NCBI RefSeq assembly: GCF_035994945.1
Contig: NZ_CP108677.1
Span: 5,270,001 to 5,334,000, forward strand
Length of the DNA: 64,000 bases
DNA from: Streptomyces sp. NBC_01216
GTDB taxonomy: Bacteria; Actinomycetota; Actinomycetes; Streptomycetales; Streptomycetaceae
Reading direction: 5' to 3'
The stretch's first letter is position 1. The number at the start of each line of letters is the position of its first letter. A program made the translations under genes and the position numbers. The notes under the pieces were generated by a model. It did not search any database. It was not told where the DNA came from and was given only the letters and a program-made list of their open reading frames with translations. Below, one piece after another: positions 15,978 to 25,624 of this stretch.

Positions 15978-18215
15978 ATGGGCATCGCCATCACACAGGA
16001 ACAGCGGGAGCTGGCCAGGTCCGTGCGCGGCTGGCTCGCCCGCACGGTGCCTCCCGAAGAGGTGCGCAAGCACCTCGACGTCCCCGGCGCCACGATCGGC
16101 CGCCCCGTCCACTGGGACGCCGCCGCCGGGCAAGGGCTGCTCGGCGTCCACCTCCCCGAGGAGTACGGCGGAGGGGCGGGTGACCTCGTCGACCTGGCCG
16201 TCGTCCTGGAGGAGACCGGCCGGGCACTGCTGCCGGGACCCTGCCTCCCCACCACCCTCGCCGCCGAGATCCTGCGGCGCGTCGCAGACCAGCGCCTCCG
16301 CCCCGCGGTGGACCCCACCGCCGACACGGCCTCCGCCACCGAGGCCGGGGCCGGTGAGGCCGCGCGCCTCACCGCCGCGCTCGCCGACGGCTCCCGGATC
16401 GCGGCCGTGGCCCTGGGAGCCGGGACCCTCACGGCCGTCGCCACCGACCACGGCCTCCTGCTGGACGGCACCGCGCCCCCCGTCCTCGCGGGCGGACAGG
16501 CCGACCTGATCCTGCTCGCCGCCACCACCGCCCAGGGCACCGTCTGGCTGGCGGCCGACGCCGCGGACCTCGCCGTACGGACGCAGGAGAGCGCCGACCC
16601 CACCCGCCCCACCGCCGAGGTCACCGCCGCCGGGGTCCACATACCCGCCCACCGGCTCCTCCCCGTCGAATCCACCCTCGTACGGGACCTCGCCGCCGTG
16701 CTCTACGCGGCCGAAGCCTGCGGGACCGCCGCGCGGGCACTGGAGACGGCGGCCGCGTACGCGAAGGTCCGCGAACAGTTCGGGCGACCCATCGGACGGT
16801 TCCAGGGGATCAAACACCTCTGCGCCGACATGCTCGTCCGGGTCGAGCGGGCCCGCGCCCTGACCTGGGACGCCGCCCGCGCGGCCGGAGCCGGTCCGGC
16901 GCGGGCCCGGTCGCTGACCGCGGCACTCGCCGCCGCGACCGCTCTCGACGCCGCCTACGACTGCGCCAAGGACTGCATCCAGATCCTCGGCGGCATCGGC
17001 TTCACCTGGGAACACGACGCGCACCTCCACCTGCGCCGGGCTCTCGTCGCCCGGCAGCTCCTGGGGCCCGGCGACACCCACCGCGTCCACGCCGTCCGCC
17101 TCGCCTCCGACGGCGCCCGGCGCGCACTGCGCCTCGAACTGCCCCCGGAAGCCGACGCGTTCCGTGCCGCCGCCCGCGAGGCCGTGGCGCCCGCCGTCGG
17201 TCTCGACCCCCGCGCCGCGCGCCGCGTCCTCGCCCCCACCGGCTACGCCGCCCCGCACCTTCCGCCGCCGTACGGACTCGGCGCCGGCCCCCTCCGGCAG
17301 CTCGCCGTCCAGCGGGAACTCGACGACCAGGGCATCACGCTCGCCGGACTCGGGATCGCGGCCTGGGTCGTCCCCTCCCTCCTCGCCCACGGCACGCCCG
17401 AGCAGCAGGCCCGCCATCTCGGTCCCACTCTCCGCGGGGACCGGCTGTGGTGCCAGCTGTTCTCCGAGCCGGACGCCGGCTCCGACCTGGCCGCGCTGCG
17501 CACCCGGGCCGAGCGCACCGACGGTGGCTGGGTGATCAACGGGCAGAAGGTGTGGACGAGCGCCGCGCGGTCGGCAGACTTCGGCATCCTGCTCGCCCGC
17601 ACCGACCCCGAGGCCCCCCGGCACCGGGGACTCACCTACTTCCTCGTCGACATGAGGAACACGGCGGGGATCGACATCCGGCCGCTGAAGGAGATCACCG
17701 GCGACACGCTCTTCAACGAGGTGTACTTCGACGACGTGCTTCTGCCCGCCGACGCCGTCGTCGGCGCCGTACACGACGGCTGGCGCGTCGCCCGCGACAC
17801 CCTCGGCAACGAGCGCGTCCACATGGCCGACCAGGTCGCCTTCGACAGCGGACTGGAGGCCCTGATCGGCCGTGCCGGCGACGCCGACACGGCCGTACGG
17901 GCCCGGATCGGCGCGCTCGCCGCCGAGGCCCACGCGCTCGCCTGCATGGGGCTGCGCACGACGATGCTCCAGGTCTCGGGCCTGGAACCGGGGGCGGGAG
18001 CGAGCGTCCGCAAGCTCGTGCAGACCGTCCACCAGCAGAAGGTCGCCGAACTCACCCTCGAACTGCTGGGCCCGGAGGGAGCCGTGCGGGAGGGAGCGGG
18101 CGAGCGGGCCGTGCACGGGCTGCTGATGTCCCGCTGCCTGACCATCGCGGGCGGCACCACGCAGGTTCAGCTCAACGTCGTCGCCGAGCGCCTGCTCGGC
18201 CTGCCGCGGGACTGA
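15978..18215 (+). CDS. fused two-domain acyl-CoA dehydrogenase (FadE34-like)
   Basis: The 745-residue flavoenzyme consists of two acyl-CoA dehydrogenase domains. The first (1-375) has REQFGRPIGRFQGIKH near 265 and QILGGIGFTWEHDAH near 335. The second (385-745) has FSEPDAGSDLAALRTRAER near 495, GWVINGQKVWTSAA near 516 and TIAGGTTQVQLNVVAERLLG at the end. Fused proteins of this size include mycobacterial FadE34 (ChsE3), which dehydrogenates steroid side-chain CoA esters. A KstR-type box directly upstream supports that role. It is 12 bases ahead of the thiolase gene, forming an operon. Confidence 0.9.
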   Translation: MGIAITQEQRELARSVRGWLARTVPPEEVRKHLDVPGATIGRPVHWDAAAGQGLLGVHLPEEYGGGAGDLVDLAVVLEETGRALLPGPCLPTTLAAEILRRVADQRLRPAVDPTADTASATEAGAGEAARLTAALADGSRIAAVALGAGTLTAVATDHGLLLDGTAPPVLAGGQADLILLAATTAQGTVWLAADAADLAVRTQESADPTRPTAEVTAAGVHIPAHRLLPVESTLVRDLAAVLYAAEACGTAARALETAAAYAKVREQFGRPIGRFQGIKHLCADMLVRVERARALTWDAARAAGAGPARARSLTAALAAATALDAAYDCAKDCIQILGGIGFTWEHDAHLHLRRALVARQLLGPGDTHRVHAVRLASDGARRALRLELPPEADAFRAAAREAVAPAVGLDPRAARRVLAPTGYAAPHLPPPYGLGAGPLRQLAVQRELDDQGITLAGLGIAAWVVPSLLAHGTPEQQARHLGPTLRGDRLWCQLFSEPDAGSDLAALRTRAERTDGGWVINGQKVWTSAARSADFGILLARTDPEAPRHRGLTYFLVDMRNTAGIDIRPLKEITGDTLFNEVYFDDVLLPADAVVGAVHDGWRVARDTLGNERVHMADQVAFDSGLEALIGRAGDADTAVRARIGALAAEAHALACMGLRTTMLQVSGLEPGAGASVRKLVQTVHQQKVAELTLELLGPEGAVREGAGERAVHGLLMSRCLTIAGGTTQVQLNVVAERLLGLPRD

Positions 18216-18227
18216 GAGGAACGGAAA

Positions 18228-19421
18228 ATGGCCAAGGCGTACGTCGTCGGTGTCGGGATGACGAGGTTCGAGAAGCCCGAGACCCGCGACTGGCGGTACT
18301 GGGACATGGCGAGGGAAGCCGGGACGGCGGCGCTCGCCGACGCCGGTGTCGGCTACGCGCGAGTGGAACAGGTGCCGGTCGGCTACTGCTTCCAGGCGTC
18401 GACGGCCGGTCAGCGCGCCGCGTACGAGCTGGGACTCTCCGGGGTCCCCGTCTACAACGTCAACAACAACTGCGCGACCGCCTCGACGGCGCTGATGATG
18501 GCCCGGCAGTTCGTGCAGGGCGGGATGTCCGACTGCGTCCTCGCCCTCGGCTTCGAGAAGATGACGCGCGGCGCGCTCGGAGCGGGCGCCGACGGCGGCG
18601 ACCTCACGAGCTCGCCGGTGGCCCGGCACTACGGGATCATGGCCGCGGGCCACGGCTTCGCGACGTCCCCGCCCACCGCGCAGCTCTTCGGCAACGCGGC
18701 CCGCGAGCACATGGACCGGTACGGGACGACCCCGGCGCAGTTCGCCGCCGTCGGCGCCAAGAACCACCGCCACTCGGCGGACAACCCGAACGCCCAGTTC
18801 CGGGACGTCTACACGGTCGACGAGATCCTCGCCTCCAAGACCGTCCACCGGCCGTTGACCAGGCTCCAGTGCTCGCCGACCTCGGACGGGGCCGCCGCCG
18901 CGGTCGTCGTCTCCGAGCGGTTCGTGGTGGAGCACGGGCTGCACGACCGGGCTGTCGAGATCCTCGCGCAGGCGATGACGACGGACACGGAGGAGTCGTT
19001 CGCGTCGGGCTCCTGCATCGACGCGGTCGGCCGGCCGATGTCCCGGGCCGCGGCCCGGCGGGTGTACGAGACGTCGGGGCTCGGCATCGAGGACGTCGAC
19101 GTCGTGGAACTCCACGACTGCTTCTCGGTCAACGAACTGTTGACCTACGAGGCGCTCGGGATGTGCGAGGACGGCGCGTCCGGCAAGCTCGTCGAATCGG
19201 GCGCGACGACCCATGGCGGGCAGTGGGTGGTGAACCCCTCGGGCGGGCTGATCTCCAAGGGCCACCCGCTGGGTGCCACCGGCCTCGCGCAGACGGCCGA
19301 ACTGGTCTGGCAGCTACGCGGCGAGGCGGGCGCCCGGCAGGTGCCGGGAGCGCGGGTCGGGCTCGCGCACAACATCGGGCTCGGCGGGGCGGCCGTGGTC
19401 ACCCTGCTGCGCGGGGCGTAG
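18228..19421 (+). CDS. SCPx/Ltp-type thiolase (lipid-transfer protein family)
   Basis: The 397-residue thiolase-fold protein has the nucleophilic cysteine in NVNNNCATASTAL near residue 83, VVELHDCFSVNEL near 287 and GGLISKGHPLGATG near 333. It starts VVGVGMTRFEKPE, as in Ltp1/SCPx thiolases of mycobacteria. Such enzymes cleave or condense steroid side-chain beta-keto acyl-CoAs. It sits 12 bases after the fused acyl-CoA dehydrogenase with AGAGGAACGG before its ATG, so one KstR-controlled transcript is likely. No adjacent DUF35/MaoC partner is present. Confidence 0.9.
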   Translation: MAKAYVVGVGMTRFEKPETRDWRYWDMAREAGTAALADAGVGYARVEQVPVGYCFQASTAGQRAAYELGLSGVPVYNVNNNCATASTALMMARQFVQGGMSDCVLALGFEKMTRGALGAGADGGDLTSSPVARHYGIMAAGHGFATSPPTAQLFGNAAREHMDRYGTTPAQFAAVGAKNHRHSADNPNAQFRDVYTVDEILASKTVHRPLTRLQCSPTSDGAAAAVVVSERFVVEHGLHDRAVEILAQAMTTDTEESFASGSCIDAVGRPMSRAAARRVYETSGLGIEDVDVVELHDCFSVNELLTYEALGMCEDGASGKLVESGATTHGGQWVVNPSGGLISKGHPLGATGLAQTAELVWQLRGEAGARQVPGARVGLAHNIGLGGAAVVTLLRGA

Positions 19422-19482
19422 GACCGCGGTCCCGGCCCCTCCGCCGATATCCGCATGTACGGGCCACGGGCGTTCTGCCAGC

Positions 19483-20931
19483 ATGACAGGCATGGTCCAC
19501 CCCGAGTCCGTCGCCGAGCAGTCCGCGTCCCCGGGTCCTTCCCCGCGTATCTGGCCGGTCGTACTCGCCGCGTGCGCGGGACAGTTCCTCGTCGTCCTCG
19601 ACGTGTCCGTGGTCAATGTGGCCCTTCCGTCGATGCGGACCGATCTCGGTCTGTCGGCCGTCGGGCTCCAGTGGGTGCTGAGCGCGTACGCGATCGCCTT
19701 CGCCGGCTTCATGCCGCTCGGCGGGCGGGCGGCCGACCTGTTCGGCCGGAAGCGGATGTTCCTCCTGGGGCTCGGGCTCTTCATCGTCGCGTCCGTGGTC
19801 GGCGGCCTCGCGCAGGAAGGCCGGCAGCTGGTCGCCGGGCGCGCCGCGCAGGGCCTGGGCGCCGCGATCCTGGCTCCCGCGACACTCACCATCGTGACCT
19901 CCGCCGTCCCGGCGGGGCCCGCCCGGACGCGTGTCATCGGCACCTGGACGGCGGTCGGCGCGGCCGGCGGCGCGGCGGGCGGGTTGGTCGGCGGGGTCCT
20001 GGTGGACCTGTCCTGGCGCTGGGTCCTGCTGATCAACGTTCCGGTCGGAGTCCTCATCCTCGCCGGTGCCTCGTTGTGGCTGCGCGAGAGCCGGACCGCG
20101 ACGGGCCGACGGCTCGATCTGCCGGGTGCGGTCCTGGTCACCGGCGGGCTGGCCGCCGTCGCGTACGGCGTCGTGCAGACCGAGGAGGCAGGTTGGGGCG
20201 CCGCGGAGACATGCGTCCCCCTGCTCGGCGGACTCGCCCTGCTCGGGGTGTTCCTCGCCGTCGAGGCACGCGCGACGGCGCCGTTGGTGCCGCTGCGGGT
20301 CTTCCGCTCGCGGGCCGTGTCGGCGGCCAACGTGGCCATCATGCTGTGTGGTTCGGCCTCGTTCTCGACGTGGTTCTTCATGACGGTGTACGCGCAGAAC
20401 ATCCTGGGGTACACCCCGCTCCAGGCCGGCCTGGCGCTGGTTCCCAGCTCGGTCAGCGTCATCGTCGGCTCGAAGCTGGCGCCCCGTCTGATGCCGGCGA
20501 CGGGCGCGCGGAACCTGGCCGTGATCGGCGCTGTGGTGGCCGCGGCCGGATTCGGCTGGCAGTCGACGATGACCGCCGACGGCACGTTCCTGGGGATCAT
20601 CCTGGGGCCCGGGATCCTGATGATGACCGGCATCGGACTGCTGTCCACACCGCTGGCCACCCTCGCCACGTCGAGCGCGGCACCCGGCGAGGCGGGCCTC
20701 GTGTCCGGCCTGGTCAACACCTCCCGCACGATGGGCGGCGCGCTGGGCCTCGCGGTCCTGGCCACGGTCGCGGCGGCCAGGACGGGGGGCGTGACCAGCC
20801 CCCGGGCCCTCACCGAGGGGTATGCCCTGGTGTTCCGGACGGGGGCGGGGGTCCTGCTGGCCGCAGCGCTGTTCATGCTGTTCTGCCTGCCGAAGCCGGA
20901 GAGGGCGCCGGTGCCCGCCCCCGCGGCCTGA
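19483..20931 (+). CDS. MFS transporter, DHA2 (14-TM) drug exporter family
   Basis: The 482-residue protein has about 14 hydrophobic helices. Motif A-like GGRAADLFGRKRMFLLG is near residue 80, the motif D-like VLDVSVVNVALPSM near 33, and motif C-like AAGGAAGGLVGGVLVDLSWRW near 165. It would export a small molecule with proton antiport. ATG 19483 and ATG 19492 are both possible. Homologues confer drug resistance in actinomycetes. The substrate is unknown. It follows the thiolase gene by 61 bases and could read through from it. The gap to the convergent regulator gene (20932-21159) holds no clear gene. Confidence 0.9.
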   Translation: MTGMVHPESVAEQSASPGPSPRIWPVVLAACAGQFLVVLDVSVVNVALPSMRTDLGLSAVGLQWVLSAYAIAFAGFMPLGGRAADLFGRKRMFLLGLGLFIVASVVGGLAQEGRQLVAGRAAQGLGAAILAPATLTIVTSAVPAGPARTRVIGTWTAVGAAGGAAGGLVGGVLVDLSWRWVLLINVPVGVLILAGASLWLRESRTATGRRLDLPGAVLVTGGLAAVAYGVVQTEEAGWGAAETCVPLLGGLALLGVFLAVEARATAPLVPLRVFRSRAVSAANVAIMLCGSASFSTWFFMTVYAQNILGYTPLQAGLALVPSSVSVIVGSKLAPRLMPATGARNLAVIGAVVAAAGFGWQSTMTADGTFLGIILGPGILMMTGIGLLSTPLATLATSSAAPGEAGLVSGLVNTSRTMGGALGLAVLATVAAARTGGVTSPRALTEGYALVFRTGAGVLLAAALFMLFCLPKPERAPVPAPAA

Positions 20932-21159
20932 CCGCCCGTGGCGTCAGGCCGTGGGCGACGGGCCCCCTGGCCGGCCCGGCCAGGACGTGTCGCGGGAGTC
21001 CCTCCTGGCGCCCGTGACGCCTGGCACGCACGCTCGCCGCGTTGTCGGAGTCATCCGGGTACGCCCGGTACGAGGATGATCCTCCGTCGCGCGATCGGCA
21101 CGCACCAGGCGCCGCGGGCCCCGCTCTCCGGGCGGACGGAGCTACTTCCGCAACACGTC

Positions 21160-21792
21160 CTAGAGCCACCCCTGGCGACGGGCCGCCCGGACCGCTTCCA
21201 TCCTGTTGCGTGTGCCCGTCTTGCCGATCGCCGACGAGAGGTAGTTGCGTACCGTCGGCTCCGACAGGCGCAGCGTCGCCGCGATGTCCGCGATCGTCGC
21301 ACCGCCCACCGCCGCACCCAGGGCGTCCCGTTCACGGGCCGTCAACGGGTTCGGGCCCGCGCTGAGCGCCGCCGCCGCGAGAGCCGGGTCGATGACCGTC
21401 TCGCCGCGCAGGACCCGGCGGACCGCCTCCGCGAGCTCCTCCACCGGGCCGTCCTTCACCAGGAAGCCCGCCGCCCCGGCTTCCATCGCGCGGCGCAGAT
21501 AGCCGGGGCGGCCGAAGGTCGTGAGGATCAGGACCCGGCAGTCGGGGACCTCGGCACGCAGGTCCGCCGCCGCGTCCAGTCCCGACCGGCCCGGGAGCTC
21601 GATGTCCAGGAGCGCCACCTCGGGACGGCTGACCAGCGCCGCGGCCACGATCTCGTCACCCCGGCCGACCTGCGACACCACCTCGATGTCCGGCTCCATG
21701 CCCAGCAGCAGCGCGAGCGCGCCCCGCATCACGCCCTGGTCCTCGGCGAGGAGGACTCTCGTACGCCCGAGGGGTCGGTGGTCCCGCGGCAT
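21160..21792 (-). CDS. NarL/LuxR-type response regulator (orphan)
   Basis: The 210-residue protein has a receiver domain with acidic pocket residues in VLLAEDQG (near 17), the phospho-acceptor in EVALLDIELPG (near 60) and the conserved lysine in AGFLVKDGP (near 110). A C-terminal LuxR helix-turn-helix follows (PLTARERDALGAAVGG, ADIAATLRLSEPTVRNYLSS). Such regulators normally pair with a DesK-like kinase and an ABC exporter. Here no kinase gene is adjacent, although an exporter lies at 23994-25624. GTG at 21801 is an alternative start. Confidence 0.9.
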   Translation of the reverse strand: MPRDHRPLGRTRVLLAEDQGVMRGALALLLGMEPDIEVVSQVGRGDEIVAAALVSRPEVALLDIELPGRSGLDAAADLRAEVPDCRVLILTTFGRPGYLRRAMEAGAAGFLVKDGPVEELAEAVRRVLRGETVIDPALAAAALSAGPNPLTARERDALGAAVGGATIADIAATLRLSEPTVRNYLSSAIGKTGTRNRMEAVRAARRQGWL

Positions 21793-21888
21793 CTCGTCCA
21801 CGGAGAACAGCGTAGGGCTGCTCGCCTGTCGCGGCGCGCCCGGAAGGCTCCGGACACGCGGGACCCGCCCGGCTGGTCGCCGGACGGG

Positions 21889-22170
21889 GTGAGTGATGCG
21901 AGGAAGGCCAGGGAGGAATCGGTCCTGCGCTACGCGGGCGGAGGGTGGGGGCGCCTCTTCGACGCGCCGCCCACCCTGGAGTGGCCGCTCCCCGAACCGA
22001 TGGGCCCGCGCCCGGTGATCGGGGAGTTCGCCATGGCCGATGTCGTGACCGTACCGACTCACCTGTCCGTCCCCGAGGTGACCGCATGCATGACCGGCGG
22101 CGCGGCCCGCGACCTCGCGTCCCCCGACACGCCCCCGCCGGCCGCCCCCGGCCCCGTCAGGCTGCCGTGT
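21889..22170 (+). pseudogene. remnant resembling a saccharopine-dehydrogenase-like protein C-terminus
   Basis: A frame from 21889 reads LEWPLPEPMGPRPVIGEF, then MADVVTVPTHLSVPEV and AARDLASPDTPPPAAP. This fits my memory of the C-terminal part of Streptomyces saccharopine-dehydrogenase-family oxidoreductases, whose full length is near 350 residues. The NAD-binding N-terminus is missing and the frame runs into the tyrosinase gene end, so it looks like a deletion remnant. It occupies the place where a sensor kinase for the adjacent regulator might have been. Family assignment is from memory only. Confidence 0.4.
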
Positions 22171-22984
22171 CGAAGCTGTAGTGGGGCGTGTGGTCGAGCA
22201 GGTCGGCGGGGGCCACGTCGTACCAGGGACGCATCGTGTCGTGCAGGTCGATGACGTCCGGGGTGCCCGATGCGGGCAGGTAGGGGGAGCGGGGATGGCG
22301 GGCCTGCCACTCCGCCCACAGCTTGTCGACGAAGGCGTGGTGCATCCAGAAGACCGGGTCGTTGGGGGATACGCCGGTCGCCATCTGGCCGCCGACCCAG
22401 ACGTGGACGCGGTTGTGGAGGTTCACGCCGCGCCACCCCTCCAGGTGATTGCGGAAACCGTCGGACGAGCTGTTCCAGGGCGCCATGTCGTAGGTCTCCA
22501 TCGCCAGGACGGAGTCCACCTCGGCGCGCGTGGGCAGCTGCCGGCCTCCGGCGCCCAGGTGGCGGCGGAGGTAGTCGCGGCCGTCGACGCGGACGTTGAT
22601 GGTCCAGCGGCCGGAGTCGCGTGCGAACGGGCCGTCGGTCACCCGGCCGTCGCGGGCGCGACCGGTGCCGCCGAGGAAATCGGCCGCCCAGAGGGAGGAA
22701 CGGGTGGTGCGGTCGGCCGTCCAGTCCCAGTACGGCAGGCTGACGGTGGGGTCGACGGACTGGAGCGCCCGCTCGAACTCTATGAGGAAGCGCCGATGCC
22801 AGGGCAGGAAGGACGGTGAGCGGTGGCCGACGCGCTCGCCGTGGTCGGTGTCGCTCATGATGAAGGCGTTGTGCGTGGTGACGAAGGTGTCGTAGCGCCC
22901 GGTGCGCTTCAGTTCGAGCAGCGCGTCGACGAAGCGCCGCTTCTCCTCGGAGGTGAGGGCGGCCTGGCTCTTGCGTACGGTCAT
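22157..22984 (-). CDS. melC2: tyrosinase MelC2
   Basis: The 275-residue type-3 copper enzyme matches Streptomyces tyrosinase in length and order. CuA ligands lie in VTTHNAFIMSD (His near 39), DTDHGERVGHRSPSFLPWHR (His near 55 and 64), and CuB ligands in NLHNRVHVWVGG (near 190-194) and VFWMHHAFVDKLW (near 216). It oxidises tyrosine to dopaquinone, the first step of melanin formation. It has no signal peptide and is exported with MelC1, whose gene ends 23 bases upstream. Expected outcome is extracellular brown pigment. Confidence 0.95.
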   Translation of the reverse strand: MTVRKSQAALTSEEKRRFVDALLELKRTGRYDTFVTTHNAFIMSDTDHGERVGHRSPSFLPWHRRFLIEFERALQSVDPTVSLPYWDWTADRTTRSSLWAADFLGGTGRARDGRVTDGPFARDSGRWTINVRVDGRDYLRRHLGAGGRQLPTRAEVDSVLAMETYDMAPWNSSSDGFRNHLEGWRGVNLHNRVHVWVGGQMATGVSPNDPVFWMHHAFVDKLWAEWQARHPRSPYLPASGTPDVIDLHDTMRPWYDVAPADLLDHTPHYSFDTAA

Positions 22985-23007
22985 GAGGGTGTGGCTCCTG
23001 GGTCGGA

Positions 23008-23397
23008 TCAGGCGAGGGCGAGCTGTACGAGCGGGGCGCCCTGGAGTTCGCGGACCGCGGCGCGGGCCGCCGCCCTGGGCGTGGCGACGGGCTCGTAGTG
23101 GGAGATCACGCTGATCCAGGTGCCGTCGGCGTTCCGCATCACATGCAGTTCCTCGCCGTCGATCGTGACGGTGTAGCCGCCGCCGTGGTGCCCCCCGTGA
23201 TGTCCGCCGTGCGCGGGGCCGCCCGTGATGCGGCGGCCCAGGTACGCCTCGTCGAAGGACTCCGGGACGGGTTCGGCCGCCCGATCGGCGGTGCGGGGGG
23301 CTGTGGCGCGGGCCGGAGAGGCCAGGACGAGGCCGACGGCGGCGCCCGCGGCGCCGGCGGCGACGCCCAGGGCCTTGCGGCGGGTGATGCTGGACAT
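23008..23397 (-). CDS. melC1: tyrosinase copper-chaperone/export partner MelC1
   Basis: The 129-residue protein has a Tat-type signal ([14 protein letters not shown]), a His/Gly-rich copper-binding stretch ([12 protein letters not shown] near residues 62-75) and the conserved C-terminal [15 protein letters not shown] and ISHYEPV segments. MelC1 delivers copper to and co-secretes MelC2 through the Tat pathway. It is the promoter-proximal gene of the two-gene melanin operon. The upstream 596 bases (23398-23993) contain its promoter region but no gene I can support. Confidence 0.95.
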   Translation of the reverse strand: MSSITRRKALGVAAGAAGAAVGLVLASPARATAPRTADRAAEPVPESFDEAYLGRRITGGPAHGGHHGGHHGGGYTVTIDGEELHVMRNADGTWISVISHYEPVATPRAAARAAVRELQGAPLVQLALA

Positions 23398-23993
23398 GGA
23401 ATCCCCTTGGTGGTCTGTGCGACCGGGGGTTGGTCATATGCCCCCGGCAGAACATCCGTACCCGGGGGTCCCGGCGTGCCGGAAATCACCGCCCCGTGGT
23501 TGGTCGCGAAGCGGACAACCTGCCGCGAAATGTGTAAAGTTGAACGAGGTTGATCTTGCCGTGCGCGGGGGGGAAATGGGCTCGGAGCGGAAGGCTCCGC
23601 CGCGAGGACGGCCCTCCCCGGGACGATCTTTCGGGCCGGGGCGCGGAATGTGGTGCGGTCCACTTCGCCAGAATGTCCGGAACCGGCCGCAGGCCGCGTC
23701 CGGCGGGAACCGGCCCGGCCCCGCGTCCGACGCGGCGCCGCCGCGGGCACGTGAGTCGCCGTGCCGGGCGTCGCGACAGGGCGTAGGCGGCCTGCCGCGG
23801 CACTGGCTGGAGGTGTCGCCCAGGGTCCGCGGGCAGTTCCGCCGTCTCCCGTCGGCACCCCTGGTCGTTCGGCTCCGTCGCCCTCGGGCCGTGCTCCCCT
23901 CCGTGGTCTCCGGTCCGTCCGCCCGCCCGGCCGCCGCCTTCGCTCTCCGGCCGCGTTCCCGCCACCCCTTCGGGCCCCGCATGGCCGCTCCCC
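23398..23993. other. intergenic region, no supported gene
   Basis: Between melC1 and the ABC permease gene end there are about 600 bases. The melC1 promoter must lie in the first 150 bases, where a relatively AT-rich stretch (23520-23560) stands out. All open frames here are compositionally biased (Arg/Pro/Gly-rich) and resemble nothing known to me. I see no hairpin strong enough to call. Confidence 0.5.
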
Positions 23994-24713
23994 TCATGCC
24001 GTTCTGCCGGCGCGGCGATACGAGGCGACCGCGTAGGTGCCGAGCAGCAGCGCCCAGACGGCGATCACCGTGATCGTCGTGGCGTCGGGGGTCCTCCCCT
24101 CGGTCACCGCCCGGCCCAGTTCGGCGAAGCGGTGGGTCGGGGTGTACGCGGACAGGGCGCGCAGCCAGTCGGGGAACAGCGCGACCGGGAACCACAGGCC
24201 ACCGACGACGGCCAGGCCCAGGTTGCAGGCCAAGTTGACGACGCCGGTCGTCTGGACGGAGAACCGGTAGCCGTTGCCGATGCCGAGCAGGGTGAACGGA
24301 AACGCGCCGATCCACAGGGCGACGGCGACCGCCGCCCACTGCCAGGCCGCCATGTGTACGCCGTTGACGAGCGCCCCGGCGAGCAGGACTGCGGTGATCG
24401 AGGGCAGCACGATCACCGAGCCGGTCAGGGCGCGCCCGGTGACCACCTGGCGCGGGGTCATCGGGGTGACCCGCAGCCGGCGCAGCCAGCCGATCGACTT
24501 GTCCTCGGCGACGCCGGTGCCGACGGAGAGGGCGGCGCCTAGCGCTCCGTAGGCGGCCATGCCCACCATGGCCGCGGTCTTCCATTCCGGCGCGTCGGTA
24601 CCGAGGTTGGTGAACAGGAGGTACATCAGGACGGGCATGCCGATCCCGAAGACCACGAATCCGGTGTCGCGCAGGGTGCGGCGGACCTCGAGCCGGACGT
24701 ACTCGGTGATCAT
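23994..24713 (-). CDS. ABC-2-type exporter permease
   Basis: The 239-residue membrane protein has six hydrophobic helices in the ABC-2 arrangement. It has a cytoplasmic start (YVRLEVRRTLRDTGF) and the segment GWLRRLRVTPMTPRQVVTGR between helices 2 and 3, typical of DrrB/NatB-like permeases. Its ATG overlaps the ATPase stop (ATGA at 24710-24713), so the two form one exporter. The orphan response regulator at 21160 is a possible former partner. The substrate is unknown. Confidence 0.9.
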   Translation of the reverse strand: MITEYVRLEVRRTLRDTGFVVFGIGMPVLMYLLFTNLGTDAPEWKTAAMVGMAAYGALGAALSVGTGVAEDKSIGWLRRLRVTPMTPRQVVTGRALTGSVIVLPSITAVLLAGALVNGVHMAAWQWAAVAVALWIGAFPFTLLGIGNGYRFSVQTTGVVNLACNLGLAVVGGLWFPVALFPDWLRALSAYTPTHRFAELGRAVTEGRTPDATTITVIAVWALLLGTYAVASYRRAGRTA

Positions 24714-25624
24714 CGGGCGTTCTCCGGGGTGGTGTGGCCGGGGGCGAGGGTCAGGGTGAGGAAGGCGTCGTCCAGGGAGACGGGGGCCACTTCGAGGCCG
24801 CGGATCGCGTCGCGGGCGGCCAGGGCGACGACGGTGGCGTCGGAGTCCTCGGTCCGTAGCCGGGCGCGGTCGCCGCGGATCTCCACGGAGGTGACGCCCG
24901 GCAGGAGCGCGAGGTCCTCGGTGGGGCCTCCGGCCAGGTCGAAGGAGACGAGGCTGCCGCCCGCCGCGCGCTTGAGTTCCTCGCTCGTGCCGTCGGCGAC
25001 GATCCGGCCGGATTCGATGACGACGATCCGGTCGGCGTGGGCGTCGGCCTCCTCCAGGTAGTGCGTGGAGAAGAGGACGGTGTTGCCGAGCCGCGCGTAA
25101 CCGCGCATCGAGTCCCAGAAGGCGTGGCGGGCCTCGACGTCCAGGGCGGCGGTCGGCTCGTCCAGGACGATCAGTTCGGGTCTGCCGACGAGCGCGAGGG
25201 CGAAGTGCACGCGCTGGACCTGCCCGCCGGACAGGCGGTCGACGCGACGCCCGGCCAGGTCGGCGAGGCCGGCCGCCCCCAGGGCCTCGGCGACGGGCAT
25301 CGGTGCCGGATACGTGCGCGAGACGAAGGCGACGAGCTCGCCGACCGTCACACGGGGGACCGGCCGGCCCTCCTGGAGCATCGCGCCGACCCGGCCCGCC
25401 TCCACGGCGCGGGCGGGGGCCTCGCCGAAAAGCCGTACCCGGCCCGCGTCGGGCTCGTCCAGGCCGAGGAGCAGGCCGACCGTGGTGGATTTCCCGGCAC
25501 CATTGCGGCCGAGCAGGGCGACGGTCTCGCCCTGGCGGACGGCGAGGTCGACACCGTCGACGGCGCGGACCTCCCCAAAACTCTTCACGACGCCTTCGAA
25601 GGCGACAGCGGTCTCGTTCCTCAT
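24710..25624 (-). CDS. ABC exporter ATP-binding protein
   Basis: The 304-residue ATPase has Walker A LLGRNGAGKSTT near residue 38, signature RLSGGQVQRVHFALAL near 137, Walker B ELIVLDEPTAALD near 158 and the H-loop LFSTHYLEEADAHADR near 192. A C-terminal regulatory region follows (220-304). It belongs to the DrrA/CcmA group that powers small-molecule export with the adjacent permease. ATG 25624 was chosen since the N-terminus then matches the family. A GTG two codons earlier is possible. It is divergent from the MaoC operon across 302 bases. Confidence 0.9.
   Translation of the reverse strand: MRNETAVAFEGVVKSFGEVRAVDGVDLAVRQGETVALLGRNGAGKSTTVGLLLGLDEPDAGRVRLFGEAPARAVEAGRVGAMLQEGRPVPRVTVGELVAFVSRTYPAPMPVAEALGAAGLADLAGRRVDRLSGGQVQRVHFALALVGRPELIVLDEPTAALDVEARHAFWDSMRGYARLGNTVLFSTHYLEEADAHADRIVVIESGRIVADGTSEELKRAAGGSLVSFDLAGGPTEDLALLPGVTSVEIRGDRARLRTEDSDATVVALAARDAIRGLEVAPVSLDDAFLTLTLAPGHTTPENAR

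Noticed and set aside
15756..19265. A 1,169-codon minus-strand open frame opposite the acyl-CoA dehydrogenase and thiolase genes
   Set aside because: Antisense shadow caused by high GC at third positions; the translation is Gly/Arg/Val/Asp-biased with no domains, while the plus strand encodes two clear enzymes.
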